Positions 24,230 to 36,438 are shown, counted from the first letter of the stretch. The stretch is 64,000 nucleotides of DNA from Madurella fahalii (GCA_029876055.1 CM056878.1:1922001-1986000); one strand, 5' to 3'. Made by a program: numbers and translations. The notes: generated from the sequence alone by a model not told the origin.

Positions 24230-26787
24230 GATGAACAAACCGATGAAGGCAAGCAGGGCGGTAGCTAACAGGGCGGCTGGGAATTACGGGCGGAGCAGCG
24301 GAGCAACGACCGAGACTCAAATATGAACAAGAACCGCGCGTAGAAGTGGGAACGAGCTGGGAGAATTGAGGTCGGAGCCAGCTTAAGACCTATGATACAG
24401 AGTGGAAATCCGCAAGACTCTCCTATATACATACGGATTGCCCAAATCTGAGGCGAGAATCAGTAAGGCCGAATCTTGGTCGCGCGAATGTCTCGCACGG
24501 CAGCTTCTCATGGATGAAGATCTTCTCCACTACATCGACTAATGCCAGCTACTCTCCTGTCGTCACCTCCTGAGCATTTCCCAGGCAGCTAGCGGTCTGT
24601 AAACGTCGATAGTATTCCGGCGAGGGGTGAAAGTATCGGAGATACTCAACTGTCTCGCACGCGGGTCGTCAGCCGCCAAGGAGACGGGCCGTTCAGAATG
24701 AGCCACACTGCTCTTTTGGATGAGGACGAGCCCGGTAGAGGCTCAAGTGAGCGGTGGCGCAACGCGAGGGAGTAGATGTCTCGACTCCTGTCCCGGACAC
24801 GTCTCAAGCATCATGCAGCTGTAATCTCTCTGAATCCAAGTCTGGGCTAGTTGCTGCATCACCGATCCCTATACGGCAGCCTGCCGGTGTGATGGTTGCG
24901 GTGGGGTCTCGGTGTTTTCTGAGAGCGATACAAGCCCTCTCCGGCAACCCAGTATGCGGCGGCCTGGAGTGACTCGGCAATGCTCTCGTTCTGTAGCTCA
25001 TCGGCGGCAAAGCACAGTATGTATGGCGCAAGAAAGCACCAGCACCAGGCGACATGCGCATTCTCCATGTCCGGGATCATGCAGCTCCATCTTGAAGGAC
25101 TAAACTGTCTGCAGTAGCCGCGGTGCCGTGACAGCCGAAGACGGAGTGAATCTGGGCGCAAACTTTGCTACATGCCTTGGGTGAGTGCTGCTCGACTCCC
25201 TCGTCGGTAGATGAAAGGTTAGGCAGCGGTGCCCTTCGTGTCCAAGCATATCCCGAGATCCTGCAGCTACGTTGCCGCGCCCAGCTGGCCATTGAGCGGG
25301 AGCAAGATCCGTCAAGACCATGGCAACTGCAACCACTCACACCAACCGCGTCCCTCGAACTTGCAAGACGCCAGGGACGCCCAGAGCTGAGGTCGCCTAG
25401 CGAGTGCTCTAGCTCCACCCACCACTTCCGATCAGCCGGCGCCGGAGCTGAGGGACGGACGCGAAAGCGCCCTGGCCAGAAAATGGGGAAGTAGGAAGCG
25501 TTTGGATGTGGACTGTCCGAGTCCCAACTTGGCTTGCCGCACAGCTTGGTCAAAGTGATAGTGCGCCGACAGCAGGGGACGTGGATAGCACACCCCTGTT
25601 ACTCCGGCAGCCACGATTCCATCGAAAGCGGCTAGCGCGCTTGTCATGAGGCGCTCGCAACCCTGAACCCAGCCGCCGTTACACGTCTACCAACCGCGAG
25701 ACACTTCCGAAAGCTCCGTCGAGCATATGGCACAAGAGAACTCGAACGCCCGGCGGAGCCACTGGGAATCGCTGACCAACGAGACTGAGCGCCCTTCGCT
25801 CTGGTGCCATCACTTTCCAAACCACCACAAGCAAATGATGCTGGCACCAGCGTCGGTATCGCGCTTGCCGAATGTACGGTGAAGTGAAGCCACAAGGACG
25901 CCACAACCAAGTTTTGAGGTTGTGGCATCCGGAAGCCCGCGAGATAAGGTAACGTCAGCTCTTCGATCTTTGCTCTTCTCCTTTCGCGTATTCTGCACTC
26001 GCGTGGCTCGCTGATTGAAGCGCCACTTCAAAGAATGCAGGATAGGGAAGTAATCAACTTCAAGATTGCGTCTATTACTGTCTACTACTAGTACGCTGCG
26101 GAAAGACGCTTTTCCTTCGCCCGCCGCCCATGACGGGACAGGCGAACCTTGGGCGGGGACGCAGGAGCAGGAAATGATATGTGATCGATTCTCTCCTCTT
26201 CTCCCCTGTCCCTCGCTGGGCGAAGAGACCACAACCTGGAACCAACTGAATAGCGCCTTCTGAGGTCCCCCGCTCCACTTAGCGTCTTGCATACACCCTG
26301 TGCAGCCTGCGCATGCCGCAGTCAGGAGCCCGGGGGATCCCGCCTTCAGCCCCTCACGTTACAGCCGCCCCGTCATAAATCGCTGCTCGGATGCGCAAGT
26401 TTGCGATTCCTGTGGAACCGCGTTCTGTAAATCGGGTTGTTGACAGCGCCTCGGCTGAGGCAGCCCCGCGACGGCTGATGATGTCTCAACGGATACCGAT
26501 CTAGGAACAACTGCATACACCACGCTAGATCTGGCATGGCTCGTGTGACGGCCTCACCCAGCCGTGGGGAAGGTGGCGCAGAGGCTATCGTATTTTCCAA
26601 CCACCATTACGTGCAATTTTTCCGTCTTCGTCGACAGGAAAGCACAGTTCCAGAAGCTGAGGCCTAGTCGTTTGGTCCCTGGCCCGAGAGATAACTACGG
26701 AGTCGTCTGTGCGCCGAGTACCGCAACCTCGGGGTCAATCCCCCAGAATACCAGCATGCCAGACATCCTCACAACTGAAATGCTAGG
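24230..26787. other. Gene-free 2.6 kb region
   Basis: I find no supported gene. Several open frames of 70-160 codons exist on both strands, but the longest minus-strand ones begin at non-ATG codons and have mixed codon bias. A minus-strand stretch at 24860-25550 is Cys-rich in translation and broken between frames, which might be a decayed gene; I could not assign it to a family. Confidence 0.4.
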
Positions 26788-27946
26788 TTAGAGCTTGCCC
26801 TTGTGACTTCCCGTCGGCGGCCCCCGGTCCTTGCCCCTTCCCTCCACGACAACGCCCGGTCGAGCTCCGGCATCCAACATGCTCCGGCCGGTTATCGTGT
26901 CTTTGAAGGACTCGTCCCCCGAGAACCTCCTGCGCTCAGAGTCAGCTAGTCTGGCAGGTAATGATCTTCACAGGCGTGCACTTGGTTGACAGCTTCCGAC
27001 GAGACTCACCATCCGCGCTCTTCGCCCAAGGATAAGTGGGCACAGTCGCTGTTCAGTTCGCAGTCCCACCCCCCGCAGACCCCTCGGCCTCCCTTCCAAC
27101 CTGACTGTTGGCGGTCCTTGCCGTTGGGATGATCGGCATTGTGTGCATTCTCAATTTCCACCGCTGCACGTGTTGCTTTGGTCATGGATACCGAACTCTG
27201 CCGGCGCCGATAGACGCTCAGCCCGCATGTGAAGGCCCGAAAGTCCTCAACTCCGATATCATCAGGCATCTGCCCTGTCAACACCCGCCCCAGGGCAATA
27301 ATCACGGCGGCATGCGAGCATAGCAGGATAGCTCGCACGCCATCCCGGTCGCATTCGGCAATCAAGGCATCCATGGTTGCCGCTACGCGGTCGTGCAGTT
27401 CGTCGATGGTCTCTCCCATGCGGCTCGGCGTTACTGCCGGCCTATAATCCGGATCAAGCAGCCCAGGGAACAGCGGTCTGAGCGTCTCGGTGCTTGCGGG
27501 AACGGGATGCTCGAAGTCTGCCGAACCATACCACTCACCCAGACCAGTCTCGCCCCGGATCTTTAGCGACGTGCCGGCGGTTGTTGCGGTTGCCTTGCGC
27601 ACAAAGGGTTCGACAGTCTGCAAGCAGCGATAGTAGATGCTAGAGTATACGCGTTCAACAGGCGGCTCTACGACCAGCAGCTTCTCGGCGAGCTCGTTCG
27701 CCTGGTCGACGCCATGCGCTGTTAGGGCTGGATCAGCAGCACCGCCTGTGGGGGACCGGAGGAAGGCCGTGTAGTTGCCGTTGGATGGATCGACGACCCA
27801 GTTGGACCGAAACTGCCCTGTGTCAGTCATCTTGCGCTGCAGTAGCGCGAACATCTCCATATCTTTGGCATACACGTGCTGAAGCAGGGGCTCTCTGAAA
27901 CAGCACTCACCCCGTGGCGGGTAACGTAGATCACCTCTAGCGTCAT
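26788..27946 (-). CDS. Histidine-phosphatase superfamily protein (Tfc7/tau55-like)
   Basis: Three exons on the minus strand, 27946-27911, 27812-27010 and 26929-26788, give 326 residues. Exon 1 encodes just MTLEVIYVTRHG, so the catalytic RHG motif (His11) sits at the first splice junction and continues as FRSNWVVDP. Other phosphatase landmarks are YSSIYYRCLQT (Arg74), GLGEWYG, and ILLCSHAAVI (His179). The C-terminus GGWDCELNSDCAHLSLGEERGW joins over intron 2 to RFSGDESF, a tail typical of fungal members. The yeast TFIIIC subunit Tfc7 carries this fold, and filamentous fungal relatives are often named after it; whether this protein belongs to TFIIIC or is a free phosphatase is open. Confidence 0.88.
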
Positions 27947-29106
27947 GGTGTCCGCAGGACGGCGGCGTGGCCTTCGGCGATGGCGTTTGCTTTGGACTGG
28001 ACACGGGATGCTCCGACGATAGGTCCCAATCCGACCGCTGTGAAACTTGTCAGTACCGGCAGGTATGGAGACGGCACCACCGTCCTTCGGCTTGCCTGAT
28101 TCCAGTATAGGGTGTCTGGCCGAGCCAGCCTCCTACGCACAGTTGAATTCGCACGGCCCCCGATGCAAGACGACAACAGTCTCCCTGCGGCCGTGGTGCC
28201 GCCACCTGGATCAAACCAACTCGCTCACTCGATCTGATCGGACCCGGAGTCAACTTCCCACTATCTGTATGTAACCGAAACGGGGAGTACCAAGGAGGGT
28301 TTGCCCCGGTGTGCGGTCCGTGGCGGTCGTGCCATGCGTAAAGAGTGCGGTGTGCTAGGAATATGCACAGAACGCACTACTTGTGCATCTTCTGTTGCCA
28401 TGCAAGTACCTTATAGTTGTATGCAATGTAACTTTGGATGGTAAGTACCTGGCCGGACTTGTCACGTCGGCATGCAGCAGGTGGGAGCGGACTCGGGACA
28501 GCCAGGAACAGCCCCGGTTGTCTCAGCTGAGTTCAAAACAACAAATTTTCCGAGGTGAGAATCCGGATGAGACGTGGCCGGATGCCTGGAATAACCTGAC
28601 GCGAAGCACAGGCGAAAGATGATGTGCGGGAGTTCTGATGTTGAGAGAATGGGAGAGGATTATGGACTTGGACTTTGTTTAAGTTTTAGGATGGATGGCG
28701 TTCAGCTGATGTTACCCGGCACGGTGGGGAGCCGAGGCATGTCGTCGGCAGAACAACCCTAACCCTCGTAGAGTCCCCCTTTTTCCCTCGGAAGTTAAGA
28801 CACCACTCAGATAAGACGTTTTGTTGACTACAACCTAGGTAGGAAGCACAGCGCACCAGAGACCAGCAGTGGATTGCAACCTACGATGAGAATAGCCTTG
28901 CATAATAGTTCTAGGTGTTTGTATACCCGACGCCTTTTAATAGGTAGTTACTCTAGCAACTCCGTTCACTTAGTTAACAAACTGCTCAAAAAAATTAAAA
29001 GTAATCATCCAATCCTCCGCTGATAATGCTCACAAGTATGCTCCTCTATATCCCAATTTACTTCCCACCCCCCTTCTTCCATTTTTTTCATTACGTCGCA
29101 AAGACA
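27947..29106. other. Intergenic region with telomere-like motif
   Basis: This 1.16 kb lies between the promoter side of the phosphatase gene and the 3' end of the next minus-strand gene. No protein is supported. It contains two perfect CCCTAA-type repeats at 28755-28766 (listed separately), a T5 run about 13 nt after them, and a GTAAGT at 28440. Confidence 0.5.
28755..28766 (+). promoter_or_regulatory. Two telomeric C-strand repeats (telobox or TER-template-like)
   Basis: AACCCTAACCCT is exactly two units of the telomere C-strand CCCTAA. A perfect two-repeat 12-mer in any register is unlikely by chance in 64 kb (roughly 0.05 expected at even base composition). It could be a telobox promoter element, a small interstitial telomere repeat, or the template of a telomerase RNA. 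Nothing else in the sequence decides among these. Confidence 0.4.
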
Positions 29107-31089
29107 CTACCGTTGCCTCAACTCCTTCTCATGGCCGATCCAGAAATTCCTGCACTCCCGATGGCCCCAGAAATCCACCCACCACTCCCCAAAGCTATCC
29201 TCCACCTCCAAATCCACCTTGGCAACCCTCTCATCCCTCTTCAGCCCGCAGACCACGCACGCCCGCGGGGCCGTCGGCACCCCCTTGGCCGTCGACACCG
29301 CCATCGCGAGCCCCAGCTCGGGCACCCGCAGCGGCGGGTCCGCCCCGGCGGCGCGCTGCGCGGCGTTCACGCCCGCGACCACGGTCCGCAGCCTCCCCAC
29401 CTGCGCCTTCCACGCGGCCACCACCTCGGCCGCCTCGCGGTCCTCCCGCGCCGACTGCGCCTTGTCCACGCTGGCCAGCTTCATCCCGCGCTGGCCGGAG
29501 CCGCCGCCGCCGCCGCCGCCGGGCGCGGCCGAGATGGACATGCTCTGCGAGAGGAACTTGTCGCGGTGCCAGCGCTGCTTGCGGCCGGCGATGAGGCGGC
29601 CGGCCACGGTGGCCAGCGCGAGGTAGCCCTTTAGAAAGGCTAGCGTGGCTGGCGAGGAGAGCACGCGCTGATAGGCGGGGGAAGTGGATGAAAGGGTGAG
29701 TAAGGGTTTGAGAAGGGAGGCCGAGGCGAGGTCGAGGAGCTGCGGGAAGAGGGAGAGGAGGATGGAGGGCGGGGGAATGTTGGTTGGTGGCGGGCCGGGT
29801 TTGTCGGTGTCGGTTGAAGGTGGGTGTTGGGGTTGAGATTGGGGTTGGGATTGATGTCGAGGTTGAGGTTGACGCGAGGGGAGGGTGGTTTTTGTGGTAG
29901 TGGATGTCGCGGCGGGTTGATTGTCCGTGCCTCCCCAGTCTTGCCAATCCCATTCAGGGGCTAGAGTGGGAGCAGAAGTCGCCGCAGGCCTGGATTTTAC
30001 TTTTGGAAGTGGTTTCGTGGTCCCGGGCTTCGTAGTCACGGGCTTCGTGGTATCGGGCAGGTCTCTGAACTCCTCCCACTGGCTGCCGAATCCGTCATTC
30101 TCGACAGAAGGCCACGCAGTCACTGGGGAGGGGGAGGCCTGGCTGGGTTCCCCGAGAGCCGTTGCTCCTATGAGGGGTTGCACCTGGAGCTGCTTTACAG
30201 GTTCGGGCTTCCTATCGTGGAAGGATCCGTAAGGGGATTTGGGCGCCTCCGGGTACGAGGATGATTTTCCGTGAAATGCTGCATTCGACAGAGACAGACC
30301 AAGGGGCTGCTTCTTGGGTGGTGCAGGCGCCGAGTCCAAGGACAAGAGATCCAAGGCTGATTTGGTCGTGGCAGCCTGATCAGTGATGGCACCGGTCGCC
30401 CCAGTCTCGAAATCTCCAAACTCATCATCAGCGCCATTGGCACCGTTTGCTGCCTCAAAGTCGACGTCAAAGAGGACGTTTGGATCGGGATTGCGCGCCG
30501 GCTTCCGCGGTGGCTGCTGCGTCTTGGCGTCCTTCTCCCATGATGGCCGCTCCTGCCAAGGCGCCGGGGTAGATGTTTCTAGTCCCAAATCCAATAGTTT
30601 GTTGCTCAGCATATCAAGTGTTGATGCTCTCGTGACGCGGGTTCTAGGCGGTCCGGTCATGGTGCTCGGAGCAGCAGGCTGTGGAGGCGGGTAGGCGGGA
30701 GCCACCTCAAAGTCACCCCAGCCATCATCGTCCTCTTCCTGCTGCGGTGCCTTCTGCGCAGCCGATGATGGGACGTGTTGGCCTGGGAAGCTCCCTAGAC
30801 CCCCCAGACTTCCGAGACCACCAATATCCCCCCATGCGCTGTTCGTCTGGGGCTGGCTGGTCGTCTGCCTGGTGGTAGGCTGCTGAAACGACGGCCATGG
30901 AGCAGGTTTTTGACCACTCTGAGGTTGCGACGCAGGGGCATCAAAACTTAAAAATGAGAACGGCTCGGCCGCAGCCGAAGCAGCGGCGGCCGAGATGGGA
31001 TTCGAGATGGGATTTGACTTGGGCTGGTTTGACTGGGCGCTCGATGTTTGCGGCGAGTCCCCGAACGCGGCAAAAAGGTCGGCCGACAT
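29107..31089 (-). CDS. Aftiphilin-like fungal protein
   Basis: A single exon gives 660 residues, starting at the ATG at 31089 (MSADLFAAFG). The N-terminal half is disordered and carries acidic aromatic motifs, DDDGWGDFE and DDEFGDFE, plus LFDVDFE. Motifs of this form bind gamma-ear domains of clathrin adaptors in aftiphilin and related proteins. The C-terminal third has a helical region (ILLSLFPQLLDLASASLL, then RLIAGRKQRWHRDKFL) and ends in a conserved Cys/His block, CVVCGLKRDERVAKVD, EWWVDFWGHRECRNFW, probably a zinc site. I recall fungal relatives labelled as a ppk6-type protein kinase, but I see no kinase motifs here. A role in clathrin-linked trafficking is inference. The G-rich loop GGGGGGGSG is encoded by a CCG repeat at 29503-29520. 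Confidence 0.75.
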   Translation of the reverse strand: MSADLFAAFGDSPQTSSAQSNQPKSNPISNPISAAAASAAAEPFSFLSFDAPASQPQSGQKPAPWPSFQQPTTRQTTSQPQTNSAWGDIGGLGSLGGLGSFPGQHVPSSAAQKAPQQEEDDDGWGDFEVAPAYPPPQPAAPSTMTGPPRTRVTRASTLDMLSNKLLDLGLETSTPAPWQERPSWEKDAKTQQPPRKPARNPDPNVLFDVDFEAANGANGADDEFGDFETGATGAITDQAATTKSALDLLSLDSAPAPPKKQPLGLSLSNAAFHGKSSSYPEAPKSPYGSFHDRKPEPVKQLQVQPLIGATALGEPSQASPSPVTAWPSVENDGFGSQWEEFRDLPDTTKPVTTKPGTTKPLPKVKSRPAATSAPTLAPEWDWQDWGGTDNQPAATSTTTKTTLPSRQPQPRHQSQPQSQPQHPPSTDTDKPGPPPTNIPPPSILLSLFPQLLDLASASLLKPLLTLSSTSPAYQRVLSSPATLAFLKGYLALATVAGRLIAGRKQRWHRDKFLSQSMSISAAPGGGGGGGSGQRGMKLASVDKAQSAREDREAAEVVAAWKAQVGRLRTVVAGVNAAQRAAGADPPLRVPELGLAMAVSTAKGVPTAPRACVVCGLKRDERVAKVDLEVEDSFGEWWVDFWGHRECRNFWIGHEKELRQR

Positions 31090-31829
31090 GATGGCAGTTT
31101 AAGATGTCCTCAACTCGCGAGCCCAAGGATAGGGAAGACGGGCGGACATGGCGGAAAACGAGCTGAAGCTGTTGGTTTGGCTGCTGCCCTGGTTGGCGCT
31201 GTGCCGGGTCGGGGACTGTTATTCAGGGCTCAGCTCGGGAGATTTACGCGGCGGGGCTGGTTCAGCTCAGGGCCGACCCACGAGGCGCAGGGATGATTCC
31301 CTGCTTCCTTTTGAAAGACCTCGCTATCTGTGTACGAGACAAACGTTCGGTAACTTGATAACTGGTGATAGGAAGCGGATAATAAATGAGTCACGCCAGT
31401 ATGCCCGTCCCAGCGCGCCCCTGCACGGAGCGACCAGTTGGCTCAATCCCACCGAGATGGTTCGAAGTCGGGAGTTGTTCAGAGAATCGGATGGGCACAG
31501 GCACGATTGGGCCCAGACACAGGGTCGGCAGCATGGGTGAGAGATCCCTGCTTCGGGCTATGCGATTGGGCGGGAGTCCACTATTGAAGCTCCACCCCAT
31601 AGCTGTCCCGCTGCCCGCTGCAACTCATTGACGATGCCACGCCACAGGTCGCCATCACCACAGCTTGAACACCAGAAAGTACCTTAGTCGAGGCGATTCA
31701 CCGCGCATTTAAGAGGGCGGGACCGCGTCAACCCTGACGGTCGGTGGACACGGCTACAAATAGTTCCACACTCCACCATCACACAACTTCACCATACAAC
31801 CGGGCAATTTCTCAGAGCATGCTCAGCAC
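31090..31829. other. Divergent promoter region
   Basis: About 740 bp lies between the aftiphilin-like gene (-) and the TBC gene (+). It contains no supported coding region and presumably serves both promoters. Confidence 0.5.
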
Positions 31830-34286
31830 ATGGTCATGAGGTCACTGGCAGAAGCAAAGTGCGAACCCACTTCGCCCCTCATCCTCCGCTCTCCGAGCAA
31901 AACCCCGCTAACAGCAGCCCCTAGGTCAAGATGGGAGGAAACGTTCAAAGACGGCTCAGCCATCGCCAACTTACAACGGGCAGTTAAATTCAACGGCCCT
32001 AATAGCCCGTGTGCCGCCGGTTTGAGGTCCATTTGCTGGAAGGCTTTCCTTCTCTTCCGGGCTGCGCCCCCCGAACAATGGCCCGAACTGTTGCGCGCGT
32101 CGCGCTCGTCTTACAGCGCCGTGTGCCATCAGCACCTGCAGTATATCAGGCATCCAGAGCAGCTCGCCGCGCTGTCGGTTGATCCTCTCGCCGACGACCC
32201 GGACTCGCCCTGGAATGCTGTACGCAAGGACGAGACGGTCCGTGCCGAGATCCTTCAGGATGTGCGCAGGCTGCCGGACGGGCCCTTCTACCACGAGGAG
32301 CGTGTCCAGGCTATGATTCTGGACATACTGTTCATGTATTGCAAGCTTAATCCCAACGTCGGCGGCTACCGCCAGGGCATGCATGAGCTGCTGGCTCCCA
32401 TCGTATGGGTTGTGGCGCAGGATGCCGTTGACCAGACGACCGCCACAACCGACGATCCTGCCGATGCTCTCATCGCCGAGATGCTAGACCCGGTCTTTGT
32501 TGAGCATGACGCTTTTGCTCTTTTCTCAAAGGTCATGGAGAGTGCGGGCACCTTTTACGAGGTTGAGAATGACTCCAAGTCTAAAGAGCAGCAAAGGAAC
32601 ACCATTGTCGAAAGGAGCAAGTACATTCATGAGGTTGCCCTGATGAAGATTGATCAGGAGCTCGCAAATCACCTGCGGAACATTGAGGTTCTGCCCCAGA
32701 TATTTCTCATGTGGGAACCCTCCCTTGCCGTGTCCGCGTTCAGGGGCTAACTCCGATCAGCCGGTGGATCCGTCTCCTATTCGGCAGGGAGTTCTCGTTC
32801 GAGCAGTTGCTACTCCTTTGGGATACGCTATTCGCCTACGATCCCAATCTAGAGCTGATAGACCTCATCTGTGTCGCCATGCTGCTCAGAATCAGATGGA
32901 CTTGTAAGAGGCGCCCGCAGTCCCTATGGCTCTCCCTAAACACTAATAGGATGAAAAGTACTCGAGGCCGACTATTCAGTTGCTCTGCAGCTGATGTTGA
33001 AATACCCGGCTCCTCCACCCCCACATGGCCCGCACACCTTCGTCGACGATGCTATTTATCTAAAGAATCACCTTGATGCCGCTGGCGGCGTCACGCTAAT
33101 ATTCAAGTATACCGGCAGGAGCCCAACCGGCACAGTCGCATCCTCGCCCGCGCAATCACGTACCTCAACACCATCGTTTCACGGATTTAGCGGCTTGCGG
33201 CATCGTACGCTGGGAGCCCGATCACCGCTATCGTCATCATCCCGGATTCTGCAGCAGCCTGGTGGCGTCGAGGCGCTCTTACAGGGCGCTGCCAAAAATG
33301 TGATGGAGAAGGGGGAGAAGCTCGGCATCAACCAGGCTGTGCGTGATGCAATGGGAGAGATCCGCCGCAATGTCCAAGGCTTCCAAGAGGCTCGTGGCCC
33401 GGCTAGGGGAGGCCGCAGTCCCTTCATTGACAGCCGGCCGGCGGTGTCGGAACATGCGCTAGCCGTGACATTGATAGAGAGGAGGAATCGCCGATTGGCT
33501 GCCATGCTCGACGAGTCGGTCACGAACCTCAAAATGCTCGCGGCTTCAGGGTTTCATGGCGAGCAGGAAAAGCATCTTGAGACGGTCGAGGTCGCTGCAG
33601 CCAAGATCCAGTTCGTCAAGGCTTGTTTGGAGGACCCGTCACTGGATCTCCCTGAAGAGGAGCTTCCTGCCCTAACCACACTCACCATTTCTGCACCAAA
33701 CGAAATCCGGTCGCCCACTGTGGCACTCGATACGACTCCTGTGGTCATGACTTCATCTGCGGTTGATGAGACGAGGTCAGCACTATCATCACCGGAACCG
33801 GCGGAACAACGCAACACGTTGCCCCCCGTGCCAGAGGATCCGCCGACACCACAGGCAGTTGAGAAGGCGGATAAGATGGACACTGATATACTAGACGGTG
33901 ATGCATCATCGCTGCCTAAACCAGAATTAAGCCCTAGCCCTGCCACTCCAGCAACCGGAACCGGACCTTCCATCTCGACGCCTACTCCAAAAGCACCCGC
34001 GGAGCGACCACAAGGCCCGATACCGACACGATCAACGCTCGCACAGTCATCTTTTGCATGGATGCTAGAGCCAGATACTACCATCTCATCGTCGCCACGA
34101 GCCTCCTCTTTCCCGTCGAGCAGATCCTCTAGCGGAGGCGGCAACAGTGGCCAAAGGAAGCGTCACAACCCCGGCAGGGAGAGGAATGCTTTCCTCTTTG
34201 GGGAGGTCACAGCCGATGGTGCGGACGAGATGAAGCTCTCAGCCGACCAGATATTTGGGTTACAGCCCATTCGAAAAGCCGGCTGA
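31830..34286 (+). CDS. TBC-domain Rab GTPase-activating protein (TBC1D5-like)
   Basis: Three exons, 31830-32710, 32761-32903 and 32959-34286, give 783 residues. The introns are short, 50 and 55 nt. The TBC domain spans about residues 25-390. The arginine-finger motif appears as EILQDVRRLPDG and the glutamine finger as GGYRQGMHELLAP; both are intact, so GAP activity is expected. LPQIFLIRWIRLLFGREF and IRWTLLEADYSVALQL are formed across the two introns. Overall arrangement, including YCKLNPNVGGYRQG, fits the TBC1D5 group, which acts on Rab7 with retromer. The region after residue 420 is Ser/Pro-rich with a helical segment at NVMEKGEKLGINQAVRDAMG. A cytosolic/endosomal role is inferred from the family. 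The start could be the second ATG, two codons downstream. Confidence 0.9.
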
Positions 34287-34774
34287 AGGCGCGGGAACGA
34301 GGTACCCAAGTGCTATGATCATAGGCTGCGAGAGCCGATTCAGGGGATTGGATGTATCCTCGGGATTCACAAATGTGGGCGGAACCGCCCAAGGCTACAG
34401 ATTCGGTCTCCATCACTTGCAGTGATAAGGCGCCAGCTGGCGAGGAAAGGAGAGTCTGCTAACGCCGCTCCTCCTCGACTAATATTTCGGCCCTTTGTGA
34501 CCCAGCTACCGACATGTTGGCGCCATAATGTTAACACGGAATCAGCCTTGCCAGCGCTGGGCAGCAACACAAGAGGAACTCTCTTCCACTACTAGGTGAT
34601 TTGTCTGACACCAGCACCCGAGATACGATCTAGAGCCGAGACTCTTCACGGCGTTGAGTAGTACAAATACTCATTCAAATGAGTCCCAACACGTTACTCC
34701 GTTACACAGACACAGCATGCAATATATCAGGGCTATCTTGGTTGCGCTGCGAAGGCGGGAAGGAAGGGAAAGAA

Positions 34775-34788
34775 GGGGGGGGGGGGGG
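34775..34788. repeat. G14 homopolymer
   Basis: An uninterrupted run of 14 G follows a purine-rich GGAAGGAAGGGAAAG stretch. It could form a quadruplex or triplex. Confidence 0.9.
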
Positions 34789-36395
34789 CGAGGTTGGATT
34801 AAGTCATCTATCGCAACACCTAGTAGCAGTTGGAATCTATCGAAGCGCCACCACTCTGGCGCCCTCTCCTGAGGAAGTCAAAACGTAACCTCTCCGTTTT
34901 CTAGCTCTATATTGAGTGGCAAAGATGTTGAGGCGTGGCACGTTTTTGAGGGGTGTGTGTGGCGTCAGTCTTTCCACCTAGTTGTGCACGATTGGGACGA
35001 CCAGCTGTTTGCTCGGCCCCCAAAGTAGACGGACATGAGTTGACAGTGGTTACACAACGAAGCCTCAAGCGTGCAGCAATCTGGCATATGAAACTTAGTG
35101 TCTACCAGCACCCAAGCCCAAGAAGAGTCAGTCGGACAAGCCAAGCAGGAGTAAAAGGGTCCCTGATCCGGCCCCTTGGGTCCGGGGAAAAAAAAGAAAG
35201 AAAAAAGGGAAAAAAGAAACCGCAGTGTTCCGATCGCGGACGGAAACGAAAGATATGAGACGATGAGTCTGGTGATATTGACTGCTGAAACTGACCGTCA
35301 TGGTTCGTCTGTCTAGTTTCCCCCCTACACCCCCTACACAAACACACACAGAACAAAATTAGATGCCGCCCGTGTTCCTTCTGGGATTTACCAACTGGGA
35401 TGGCATGTTCCGCTGATCTACGATAGGCACAAGCCCCGAACCTCCCGCGGCGTCAGCATCATCTCAGGGGCTCTCAATACCCACCAGGCCTCGCAGGGTT
35501 ACGTAAGACAGCACATAGTGTAAGCTCTCTGTGAGTACTGCTGTATGAAGCGCAGCAAAGTATTCGAACAGCCTTGCCCGCTGCAAGTCAGCCCACCGGG
35601 CGTCGCCGGACGCACCTGCCGGAGCCGGGGCCGAGTCCGAGTGAGGGAATGGGGCTGGGTGAGCGGCTGCAGCAGCAGCAGGGGACGTCCGGTAATGGAT
35701 CCCTTGAACTGGCCTAGATTTATTTCACACGTGCGGTAGATGGAACACGAAGCCATCTGGTACGAAGCGGACGGCGGAGAAGAAACGAGATGTGTTCCCC
35801 CAGCACAGGTGAATATATTGACATCTCAGCAGGAATGAGATCTCGCAACGACCGAAACAGGCATTGAACCTGAATGAGCTGAATAAGTATTTGGCTGCAA
35901 CCGAGAACGCTCTCCATCCACCCATCCGCCCATCCACCCCATGGGTAGTGTAGCAATGCTAGTGTTGCGTGGACAAGGGGGGGCCATTTGAACCGGCGCA
36001 GCGGGACGAACAAACAGAAACTACGCGTCTACGGTACGCTCCACACTATGCTACGCTACAAACAACAAAGCCACGATCCACAACCCCGTATCCTCCCTTG
36101 CACGGTAACATCGTACAGGAACTGTCAGCTTAGCCGAATCGGCCCCCAATCCGGAGAGGACACGATGGGTTCCTCTTTGACCGGGACCGGATGGCGGGAT
36201 CCGAACCATGGTTTTGAGGAAGGGCCCTTCAAGGTCATAGTGTAGAGGAAGCCGGTCGAGAAGACGAGAGGGACGGGGAAGGGGGAGGCCCAGCGTATGA
36301 TCTGGTTTGAGACTTCTACCTTCGAAATCTAATTTTGCTTGTGCGGTTTCTTCGTAGTTGTCTTGGTAGATAGTGGTCCTTGTTTTATTTGGTGT

Positions 36396-36438
36396 GGGGG
36401 GGGGGGGGAAGAGAGGAGGAGGAGGAGGAGGAGGGGAG
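36396..36438. repeat. Polypurine tract: G13 plus (GGA)n
   Basis: Thirteen G are followed by AAGAGAGGAGGAGGA-type repeats, giving about 43 consecutive purines. Such tracts can form intramolecular triplexes. Confidence 0.9.

Noticed and set aside
24860..25553. Cys-rich minus-strand frames with faint resemblance to AflR-type regulator C-termini
   Set aside because: The long frame starts at a non-ATG codon, is broken between frames, and I could not line up the family cysteines; too weak to call.
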